Shown here piece by piece: positions 31,072-37,407 of a stretch of DNA of 37,407 nt. The notes beneath the pieces are model-generated. The model searched no databases. It had not been told where the DNA came from and saw only the letters and a program-made list of their open reading frames with translations. Made by a program: the position numbers and the translations under genes. Within the stretch, counting starts at the first letter, position 1. Every line of letters begins with the position of its first letter. The DNA comes from Nocardia carnea (GTDB taxonomy: Bacteria; Actinomycetota; Actinomycetes; Mycobacteriales; Mycobacteriaceae). The stretch spans positions 1 to 37,407 of the forward strand of contig NZ_JARWOV010000318.1 of NCBI RefSeq assembly GCF_029868855.1. Direction: 5' to 3'.

Positions 31072-32153
31072 GCGTGCTGTACCGATTACTGCTCCGCCTG
31101 ATGTTCCTGGTGCCGCCGGAACGAATCCACCATCTCGTCTTCGGAGTGATCCGCGCGGCGACCGCGATCGCCCCCACCCGGGCCCTGCTGCACCGCCTGT
31201 TCGCGGTACCGGATCCCATTCTGCGCACCCGCGTGTTCGGGGTCGATTTCCCGGCGCCGCTCGGGCTGGCCGCCGGTTTCGACAAGGACGCCACCGGGGC
31301 GAACGCCTGGGGTGCGCTGGGCTTCGGATTCGCCGAGGTCGGCACCGTCACCGCCGCGGCCCAGCCGGGTAATCCGCAGCCCCGGTTGTTCCGGTTGCCC
31401 GCCGACCGTGCCCTGATCAACCGGATGGGTTTCAACAATCACGGTGCGGCCGCCGCAGCGTCCCGGCTGCACGGCCGCGTGGCCTCGGTGCCCATCGGTG
31501 CCAATATCGGCAAGACCAAGGTCGTGGATGCCGAGCACGCCGCCGGCGATTACGCCACCAGCGCCCGCCTGCTCGGACCGCATGCCGATTTCGTGGTCGT
31601 CAATGTCAGTTCGCCCAACACCCCCGGCCTCCGGGATCTACAGGCGGTCCGGTCACTGCGGCCTGTCCTGGCGGCGGTACTCGAGAGTGTGCGGGTGCCG
31701 GTGCTGGTGAAGATCGCGCCGGATCTGTCCGACGAGGATGTCGACGCGGTGGCCGATCTGGCCGTGGAACTCGGCCTGGCCGGCATCGTCGCCACCAACA
31801 CCACGATCGGGCGCGAGGGCCTGCACAGTGATCCCGCCGAGGTCGAAACCATCGGTGCCGGTGGACTGTCCGGTCCGCCGGTGGCCGATCGCTCGCTGGA
31901 TGTCCTGCGCCGGCTCTACGCCCGCGTCGGCGGGCAGCTCGTACTGATCTCGGTGGGCGGTATCGAAACCCCCGACCAGGCCTGGGAAAGGATTCTGGCC
32001 GGCGCGTCCCTGCTCCAGGGGTACACCGGTTTCATCTACGGCGGGCCACTGTGGACGCGGCGGATTCACCGCGGGATCGCCGACCGGCTCCGTGCCGGCG
32101 GCTATCGCAGCCTGGCCGACGCCGTGGGCGCCGGCCACGCCGCACACCGCTAG
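31068..32153 (+). CDS. pyrD: Dihydroorotate dehydrogenase (quinone), class 2
   Basis: A 361-residue FMN enzyme of pyrimidine synthesis that oxidises dihydroorotate with quinone as acceptor. The N-terminal 40 residues are the amphipathic helices that contact the membrane (YRLLLRLMFLVPPERIHHL). The barrel shows GLAAGFDKDA, INRMGFNN, the catalytic loop VVNVSSPNTPGLRDLQ with the class-2 Ser, VKIAPDLSDED, and the FMN-phosphate parts ISVGGIETPDQAWERI and LLQGYTGFIYGGP. Length is normal. ATG at 31068 overlaps the DUF5703-like stop. Together with lppL it matches Rv2138-Rv2139. Confidence 0.96.
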   Translation: MSVLYRLLLRLMFLVPPERIHHLVFGVIRAATAIAPTRALLHRLFAVPDPILRTRVFGVDFPAPLGLAAGFDKDATGANAWGALGFGFAEVGTVTAAAQPGNPQPRLFRLPADRALINRMGFNNHGAAAAASRLHGRVASVPIGANIGKTKVVDAEHAAGDYATSARLLGPHADFVVVNVSSPNTPGLRDLQAVRSLRPVLAAVLESVRVPVLVKIAPDLSDEDVDAVADLAVELGLAGIVATNTTIGREGLHSDPAEVETIGAGGLSGPPVADRSLDVLRRLYARVGGQLVLISVGGIETPDQAWERILAGASLLQGYTGFIYGGPLWTRRIHRGIADRLRAGGYRSLADAVGAGHAAHR

Positions 32154-32164
32154 ACAAGGTCGGG

Positions 32165-32533
32165 TCAGGCGGCCGAACCGCTACGGATGGCACCGGGATC
32201 GTCCCGATACCCGGTGGGCACGTCCTGCATGATCCGCGCTTCCGCCAGCCTGGCTTCGACACGGCCGGCGAGCAGCACCACGACCTGTTCGAACACGAGC
32301 CCGAGCAACTCTGCCTGCTGCCGGGCCCAGGACAGCGCAGCGTCGTCGTACACCAGCTCGGGGTCGGACAGTATCTCGTCGAGTTCCATTGCGGCGTAGG
32401 CCTGTTCGAACGACAAGGCGCGTCCCGGCAACCAGCTGAGTAGCCACGACGATCCGTGACGGGTCTGCACGCGCTCGGCGAATTCGAGGGAGATACCGCT
32501 GGTCATCTGCCAGTCGGTGATATGGATGGTCAC
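32165..32533 (-). CDS. Small actinobacterial hypothetical protein
   Basis: A 122-residue acidic helical protein I do not recognise beyond a feeling that it recurs in Nocardia. It starts TIHITDWQMTSGISLEFAER, has WLLSWLPGRALSFEQAYAAM and then two long helices rich in Ala, Leu and Glu (ALSWARQQAELLGLVFEQVVV). No signal peptide or membrane helix is certain. The GTG at 32533 follows AGGAGG by 5 bases, a strong initiation site, which makes it a real gene despite the lack of a family. It converges on pyrD with 11 bases between stops. Confidence 0.7.
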   Translation of the reverse strand: MTIHITDWQMTSGISLEFAERVQTRHGSSWLLSWLPGRALSFEQAYAAMELDEILSDPELVYDDAALSWARQQAELLGLVFEQVVVLLAGRVEARLAEARIMQDVPTGYRDDPGAIRSGSAA

Positions 32534-32785
32534 AGCTGCCTCCTCAGGGGGCTCGGCACCGAGACCGGGCCGGGACTACAGCCGGCACGGCATCGCTGCC
32601 GTCGGGTAAGGGGGGACTGCCGGGCGCGCTCAGCGCGCCGTCGCGGAGGATGCCTCCGGATCCACCCCGGTGCAGGAGACGCATCGACGTGCTGGGTAAC
32701 GGTGTCCGCGGAATCGGGCTGTCGTCATTGTCGTCACCAGGCCCTCCCGTTCCTCTGATCGAGGGAAACGCTGATTCCAGTGTGT

Positions 32786-32821
32786 CATTTGACGGTTCCG
32801 CGGGTCAATGTAAATGTCAAA
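32786..32821 (+). promoter_or_regulatory. Promoter with TTGAC/GTCAA half-sites before the PfkB-fold gene
   Basis: TTGACG (32789-32794) and TAAATG (32811-32816) make a plausible -35/-10 pair with a 16-base spacer. The half-site TTTGAC (32788-32793) has inverted partners GTCAA at 32804-32808 and GTCAAA at 32816-32821, 12 bases apart, so a dimeric regulator could sit on the promoter. The remaining 32534-32903 gap holds no gene. Confidence 0.4.
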
Positions 32822-32903
32822 CGCCGTCCTGCACTATGGTTATTGCCATCAGAGACCGGGTCGAAACCCCTCGGCGACGGCGAAAACCAGAAAGGCGCGC
32901 GGT

Positions 32904-34418
32904 ATGTCCCCCACCGACGACACCGCCATCGTCGCTATCCGCAATATCTTGACCCGGCTCTGCAAACGCTCCGGTCTCAGCGCCGACCGTCTCGCCACCA
33001 CCGAAATCGATATCACTCCCCTCCTCGACCTCCCGGTCATCCGGCGATACGCCGCCACCCACGGCATCACCCGCACCGCCGCCGTACTCCCCGTCGTCCG
33101 CGAACACGCCCGCCGCCTCCCGGCGACCCACCGCGTCATCACCGACGCCGAACTGTCCCTCGGCCTGCTGCGCGAATCCGAGACCACCGGAATCGACCCC
33201 GAGGACCTCTATTCACAGGACCTCGGCGACCGTCGCGAATACCTCTCGGCGAACTGGAGCAGGTTGCACGAGATCGCCGACGCCGAGGCCATTCCCCCGG
33301 CACCCACCGTGCGCTCCCTGCGCGCCACTCCCGAACGCCGCGCCTTCACCGCATTGGCCGCGCTGCTGGTCACCGGGAACGTCTACACCGACGCCCGATT
33401 CCCCCAGGGCACCGGCCGCCACGGCAGCTCCGGCCGGATCGGCACGCTCACCGTCGTCGGCGACGCCGTTATCGACCACATCTACCGTGTCGACGAAATC
33501 CCCGACGCGCGCGGTTTCGCCCGCGGCCGTTTCAGCGACAACCCGGGCGGCAAAGGACTCGACCGCGCCGTTGCCGCCGCCCGCCTCGGAATCGATGTCC
33601 GGCTCGTCAGCGCGGTCGGCGACGACGAGGCCGGACGCCGGATCCTCGACTATCTCCGTACCGAGAAGGTCGATACATCCCTGGTCAAGGTCGTTCCCGA
33701 CGCCACCACCCCCATCACTGCGCTCATCGTCAGCAAAACAGGTATCGCGGGCACCATTTTCTGCGAGGACGACCGCATCCGGCTCACCACCGCCGAGCTC
33801 ACCGGACCCGCGGTCCGCGCCGCGCTCACCGAAACCGACGCCGTCCTGGTCACCCTCGAACCGCCGCTACCGGTGATCGAACGGGTCCTGACCACCCTGC
33901 AGAACCTCCCGAAACGACCCACCCTGCTGCTCACGGCCGCCGCTGTCGAGACACCCCAGGTCCTGTACCGCTACCTGTCCATCGTCGACTACCTGATCGG
34001 ATCCACCCAGGAGCTCGACAGCATGGTCCCCGAGATACCTGCCCAATCCGGGGCCCATATCGCTCAGCAACTCCAGATGCTGGGCACGCCCGTTGTCTGT
34101 GTCGTCGAGGATTTCGGCTGCACCGTCCGCTCCGACCGGCTCGCCCTCGATATCCCGCGCTTCCAGGCCGCGGCGCTCACCGATGTACCGGGTTCGCGCG
34201 GGGCCTTCTCCGCCGCACTGGTGTACCGGCTGCTGTCGCGTCCCCCGATCGCCGACGGCGGGGGTGGGCCCGTCCGCCGGGTGGCCGACGAACAGGACTA
34301 CACCTGGGCGACAGCCGCCATGGTGGCGACGCAGTCGTTCGCCGGTGACGTACCCGGCGCCATGCCCACCGCCGAAGAGGTGGACCGCATCATCCGGCTC
34401 ACCGCCGAAAGGCACTGA
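32904..34418 (+). CDS. PfkB-fold protein with N-terminal extra domain; catalytic Asp missing
   Basis: A 504-residue two-part protein. Residues 1-170 are a helical, possibly winged-helix domain (IVAIRNILTRLCKRSGLSAD, ending near PTVRSLRATPERRAFT). From about 178 a ribokinase/PfkB fold starts (GTLTVVGDAVIDHIYRVDEIP), with signature 1 as FSDNPGGKGLDRAVAAARLG, where the usual Asn of GGKGAN is replaced. Signature 2 (normally DTTGAGDAF) reads DVPGSRGAFSAAL at 427-439, so the catalytic base Asp is Gly433 and the anion-hole GAG is changed. It is therefore likely a pseudokinase or ligand sensor, perhaps DNA-binding through the N-domain. ATG at 32904 follows AGAAAGG; an earlier frame start at 32814 is possible. 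Confidence 0.82.
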   Translation: MSPTDDTAIVAIRNILTRLCKRSGLSADRLATTEIDITPLLDLPVIRRYAATHGITRTAAVLPVVREHARRLPATHRVITDAELSLGLLRESETTGIDPEDLYSQDLGDRREYLSANWSRLHEIADAEAIPPAPTVRSLRATPERRAFTALAALLVTGNVYTDARFPQGTGRHGSSGRIGTLTVVGDAVIDHIYRVDEIPDARGFARGRFSDNPGGKGLDRAVAAARLGIDVRLVSAVGDDEAGRRILDYLRTEKVDTSLVKVVPDATTPITALIVSKTGIAGTIFCEDDRIRLTTAELTGPAVRAALTETDAVLVTLEPPLPVIERVLTTLQNLPKRPTLLLTAAAVETPQVLYRYLSIVDYLIGSTQELDSMVPEIPAQSGAHIAQQLQMLGTPVVCVVEDFGCTVRSDRLALDIPRFQAAALTDVPGSRGAFSAALVYRLLSRPPIADGGGGPVRRVADEQDYTWATAAMVATQSFAGDVPGAMPTAEEVDRIIRLTAERH

Positions 34419-34498
34419 CGGGTGCCCGGTCCGAGAGTCCGCACCGACCCGCCGCACATGGAGTGCGTACTCGTAGCGGCAGGCGTAAAGTCACCTAT

Positions 34499-34542
34499 CG
34501 GCCCGCCATCGCACGGGAACGATGTCCCCGATCGGCGGGCCG
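34499..34542 (+). promoter_or_regulatory. Large inverted repeat in the ribA leader
   Basis: CGGCCCGCC (34499-34507) and GGCGGGCCG (34534-34542) pair perfectly over 9 bp around a 26-base loop that can itself form a GGGA/TCCC stem. It lies 67 bases before the ribA start codon and after the PfkB-fold stop, so it may be a terminator, an attenuator or an operator. It does not resemble the FMN riboswitch as I know it. Confidence 0.4.
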
Positions 34543-34608
34543 AGCGCTGCGGTAGCTCGGCCCTACCCATTCTCGCGGTACCGACAAAACATCGAAGGAG
34601 TATCGACC

Positions 34609-35277
34609 TTGACCGCAGCCGCGGAGACTTCCGCTGTCGCCACCGAACACCGGTTCACTCGCAACGGCCACGAGTCCCCGCTGGCGGTATTCGCCGTCGA
34701 CGGCAGGCCCGAACTCGGTCATGTACTGGTTTTCGGGCGGCCCGCCGACGGTTGCCTGGTGCGGATCCACTCGCGCTGCCTCTACGGTGAAGCACTCGAC
34801 TCCCAGGACTGCGATTGCGGGCCCGAGCTCCGCACGTCTCTCGATCTCATCCAGGAAGCCGGCGCCGGAGTACTGGTCTATCTCGAACAGGAAGGGCGTG
34901 GCGCGGGACTGATCGCGAAAGCGCTGGGGTACCGGGAAGCCGAACGCACCGGCGCCGATACCTTCACCGCATATCGCAACCTCGGATACCCCGAGGACTC
35001 CCGTAGTTATGCCCAGGCCGCGGACAGTTTGCGCAAACTCGGGCTCACCAGGGTCCGGCTGCTCACCAACAATCCCGACAAGGTCGCGGCCGTGCGCGCC
35101 GCGAATATCGCCGTCACCGCCGAGCCGCTGCATACACCGCCGCTCAGCGAGCGGGCGGCCGCCTATCTGGAAGCCAAGCGCCGTCACCGCGGACATTGGA
35201 TTCCGGCGAACCAACCCGGACCGGCGCCGAACACAGAGGGGCCGGTGGGCGAGCAGATCGCCGCCGGCGTGCGCTGA
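34609..35277 (+). CDS. ribA: GTP cyclohydrolase II (stand-alone)
   Basis: A 222-residue enzyme of the RibA family, which opens GTP to a diaminopyrimidine, releasing formate and pyrophosphate. The zinc Cys are C57, C68 and C70 in RIHSRCLYGEALDSQDCDCG; the substrate segment is LEQEGRGAGLIAKALGY and the closing part is RLLTNNPDKVAAVRAANI and RRHRGHW. There is no RibB domain; other riboflavin genes are not in the window, so it may serve a special pathway (deazapurine, pteridine or modified flavin) rather than bulk riboflavin. A TTG start at 34609 is 8 bases after AAGGAG; upstream in-frame starts lack a ribosome site. It follows the PfkB-fold gene by 190 bases. Confidence 0.88.
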   Translation: MTAAAETSAVATEHRFTRNGHESPLAVFAVDGRPELGHVLVFGRPADGCLVRIHSRCLYGEALDSQDCDCGPELRTSLDLIQEAGAGVLVYLEQEGRGAGLIAKALGYREAERTGADTFTAYRNLGYPEDSRSYAQAADSLRKLGLTRVRLLTNNPDKVAAVRAANIAVTAEPLHTPPLSERAAAYLEAKRRHRGHWIPANQPGPAPNTEGPVGEQIAAGVR

Positions 35278-35418
35278 CCCAGACAGAACGACCCCACCAG
35301 CGCCGTTACCCAGCTACCATTGGTGATCCGCGTCACTCTCCGATCGCCGGTCGCCCATACGACACCGGTGGTAGCGACGGCGAGTGTTCCGGTACCCCAG
35401 CACCTCGGGAACGGATCC

Positions 35419-37251
35419 ATGACCACAGATATCGCCTACACCCACCGCACCGGCGTCACTGTCCGCACAGTGCCCGCGGCGTTCCAGCAAACCCTGACCC
35501 TCCGCCCGGATTCGGTCGCCCTGCGCACCGTCGGCGGCACCCAGGAAATCACCTGGCGGGAGTACGGGCAACGCGTCCGTGCTCTCGCCGCGGGCCTGGC
35601 CGCGCTGGGTCTCACTCGCGGCGACACCGTGGGCATCATGCTCACCAACCGGCCGGAGTTCAACCTCCTCGATACCGCCGCACTGCACCTGGGCGCCACC
35701 CCGTTCTCCGTCTACAACACCTGCTCGCCCGAACAGATCGCGCACGTCTTCGGCAACGCCGGCAACAAGATCGTCGTCACCGAGCAGCAGTTCCTCGGCA
35801 CCATCCGCGCCGCGGGCGTACCGATCGAACACCTCGTCGTCGTCGACGGGCCGGCCGAAGGCGCGACGACCACCCTCGCCGAGCTCGAGGCCGCCACCGA
35901 TGCCGAATTCGATTTCGATGCCGCCTGGCAGGCCGTGGAACCAGGAGATCTCGCCACCCTCATCTACACCTCCGGCACCACCGGGCCGTCCAAGGGCGTC
36001 GAACTCACCCACAGCAATGTGCTGGCCCAGATCCTCGCTCTCACCAGCGGCCCGCTCGACGTCGGGATAGACGACCGCGCGCTCTCCTACCTGCCCGCCG
36101 CCCACGTCGCCGACCGGATTTCCGGGCACGCCATCAACCTGGTGACCGGTATCCAGATCACCACCGTCCCCGATCCCCGGGAGATCGCCGCCGCGCTCCC
36201 CGACGCCCGGCCCACCGTCTTCTTCGGCGTCCCGCGTGTCTGGCAGAAGATCAAGGGCGGTGTCGAGGCCAAGCTCGCCGCCGAAACCGGCGCCAAGAAG
36301 GCCATCGCCGGCTGGGCCGTCGCCATCGGTATCGCGGCGGCCAAAGCGGATCTGGCCGGCACCGGGCGCGGCCCGCTGCTGAATATCCAGCACCGCATCG
36401 CCGAGAAGCTGCTGCTGTCCAAAGTGCGAGCGACGCTCGGCCTGGACGAGCTCCGGGTTGCCTCCTCCGGTGCCGCTCCCATCCCACCGGAAACACTCGA
36501 GTTCTTCCTCGGTCTCGGTTTCTGCGTCTCCGAGGTATGGGGTATGTCGGAGACCAGTGGTGTGGCCACCTACACCGAACTCGACAAACCCCGGCCCGGA
36601 TCCGTCGGTCGCGCCGTCGACGGACTCGAACTCCGGCTCGCCGACGACGGTGAGGTACTCGTACGGGGTCCGATCATCACCCACGGGTATCGGGCCATGC
36701 CCGAGAAAACCGCCGAGGCGCTCGACGCCGAGGGCTGGCTGCACACCGGCGACGTCGGCACCCTCGACCCCGACGGCTACCTGCGGATCATCGACCGCAA
36801 AAAAGAACTCATCATCAACGAAGGCGGAAAGAACATCGCCCCGAGCAATATCGAGAACGCCGTCAAGGCCGCCTCCTCGCTCGTCGGGCAGGCGGTGGCG
36901 CTCGGTGACGCCAAACCCTATATCACCGCCCTCATCGTGCTCGACCCCGATATGGCAGCCATCCGCGCGAAGGAAATCGACGCCACCGACGCCGATATCG
37001 CCACCCTCGCCCGGCATCCCCGTATCGTCGAGGACGTCCGCGCGGCGATCCAGGCCGGGAACGCGAAACTGTCCCGGGTCGAACAGATCAAACGGTTCAC
37101 CATCGTCGATACCGTCTGGGAGCCCGGCGGCGACGAACTCACCCCGAAGATGTCGCTCAAACGCGCACCGATCGCCGAGAAGTACGCCGAGCAGATCACC
37201 GCGCTCTACGCCGAGGAGGTATCCGGCACCGTGATCGACGTACGCGGCTGA
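35419..37251 (+). CDS. Long-chain acyl-CoA synthetase (FadD11/FadD15-like)
   Basis: A 610-residue AMP-forming ligase of the long-chain FadD type, as shown by length and order. The P-loop is IYTSGTTGPSKGVELTH near residue 182, the linker and gate region is SYLPAAHVADRISGH, the adenine motif is SEVWGMSETSG, the hinge is GYLRIIDRKKELIINEGGKNIAP and the C-terminal catalytic Lys is in DELTPKMSLKR. It makes acyl-CoA for lipid synthesis or breakdown. It starts 142 bases after ribA and ends just before the artefactual G-rich tail, so nothing can be said about downstream genes. The ATG at 35419 has only a weak upstream GGGAAC; the frame extends upstream without a better signal. Confidence 0.9.
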   Translation: MTTDIAYTHRTGVTVRTVPAAFQQTLTLRPDSVALRTVGGTQEITWREYGQRVRALAAGLAALGLTRGDTVGIMLTNRPEFNLLDTAALHLGATPFSVYNTCSPEQIAHVFGNAGNKIVVTEQQFLGTIRAAGVPIEHLVVVDGPAEGATTTLAELEAATDAEFDFDAAWQAVEPGDLATLIYTSGTTGPSKGVELTHSNVLAQILALTSGPLDVGIDDRALSYLPAAHVADRISGHAINLVTGIQITTVPDPREIAAALPDARPTVFFGVPRVWQKIKGGVEAKLAAETGAKKAIAGWAVAIGIAAAKADLAGTGRGPLLNIQHRIAEKLLLSKVRATLGLDELRVASSGAAPIPPETLEFFLGLGFCVSEVWGMSETSGVATYTELDKPRPGSVGRAVDGLELRLADDGEVLVRGPIITHGYRAMPEKTAEALDAEGWLHTGDVGTLDPDGYLRIIDRKKELIINEGGKNIAPSNIENAVKAASSLVGQAVALGDAKPYITALIVLDPDMAAIRAKEIDATDADIATLARHPRIVEDVRAAIQAGNAKLSRVEQIKRFTIVDTVWEPGGDELTPKMSLKRAPIAEKYAEQITALYAEEVSGTVIDVRG

Positions 37252-37273
37252 GTCGAACCACCCGAACAGTAGT

Positions 37274-37407
37274 GGGGGGGGGGGGGGGGGGGGGGGGGGC
37301 GCCCGGCCGGGAGAGGAAGAGGGGTGGTGGGGGGGGGGGAGGCGGCGCGGCCCCCCGCGCGGGGGGGCGCGGGCTAGAAAGGCGAGGGGGGCGGGGGGGG
37401 GGGGGGG
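37274..37407. other. Poly-G and G-rich low-complexity end, probable artefact
   Basis: A run of 26 G (37274-37299) is followed by about 100 bases composed mostly of G with broken motifs. It is unlike the balanced GC-rich genome to its left. Such ends are produced by two-colour sequencing when signal is lost. I would not interpret it biologically. Confidence 0.75.

Noticed and set aside
34499..34608. FMN riboswitch before ribA
   Set aside because: I could not find the conserved RFN-element strings; only a simple inverted repeat is present.
35314..37017. 567-codon minus-strand ORF antisense to the acyl-CoA synthetase
   Set aside because: Gly/Asp/Val-rich shadow frame with no motif; the plus-strand ligase has all family motifs.
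37274..37407. G-quadruplex or telomere-like end
   Set aside because: The irregular, single-base-dominated composition and position at the very end favour an artefact over biology.

Overview
The window is high-GC actinobacterial DNA, most likely from Nocardia or a close mycolic-acid relative (Mycobacteriales). The reasons are a mycothiol gene (mshC), a block of genes in nearly the order known from Mycobacterium tuberculosis (mshC, SCO1664-like kinase-fold gene, DUF3090 gene, histidine phosphatase, uppP, then lppL and pyrD), an MmpL transporter, an Mtb12-like lipoprotein, F420-type oxidoreductases, and many genes that seem to start at a leaderless ATG or GTG just after a TAnnnT element. The genus is an inference. 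The last 130 or so bases are low-complexity G-rich sequence that looks like a read or assembly artefact at a contig end.

Layout. (1) 1-4435: the tail of an LLM-family oxidoreductase, then a tight minus-strand operon reading LLM oxidoreductase, GT4 glycosyltransferase, SAM methyltransferase and an alpha/alpha-toroid protein; this looks like a small glycoconjugate or modified-metabolite pathway. (2) 4562-9081: a CoA-linked oxidation locus, with a carboxymuconolactone-decarboxylase-family gene divergent from an operon of CxxHxxC ferredoxin, NTF2-like protein, a 419-residue protein I do not recognise, and a FadD19-like acyl-CoA synthetase. Their shared promoter carries a near-perfect KstR-type box, so sterol or sterol-like side-chain catabolism is the working hypothesis. 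(3) 9534-16723: small regulator-led units: WYL regulator / DinB-VOC; ArsR-SRPBCC-DHFR-like; methyltransferase / TetR; a secreted protein; another TetR. (4) 16965-21610: mshC, the kinase-fold gene, DUF3090, histidine phosphatase and uppP, all on the minus strand. (5) 21938-29619: an inserted block relative to M. tuberculosis, with a degenerate aldo/keto reductase homologue, a hemin ABC transporter (hmuTUV) and a minus-strand operon of a small protein, an Mtb12-like lipoprotein and an MmpL transporter. (6) 29741-32153: lppL, a DUF5703-like gene and pyrD, translationally coupled. (7) 32165-37251: a small unknown gene, a PfkB-fold protein that has lost its catalytic Asp and carries an extra N-terminal domain, a GTP cyclohydrolase II, and a long-chain acyl-CoA synthetase.

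The most unusual points are the ferredoxin/FadD19-like locus with its unknown protein and layered promoter, the PfkB-fold likely pseudokinase beside RibA, the aldo/keto reductase homologue lacking catalytic Lys and His, two short leaderless upstream ORFs whose stops overlap the next gene's start, and an ArsR gene whose start codon lies inside a 28-bp perfect operator palindrome. I saw no rRNA, tRNA, CRISPR array, transposase or phage gene. All family calls come from reading the translated sequences; no database search was run.
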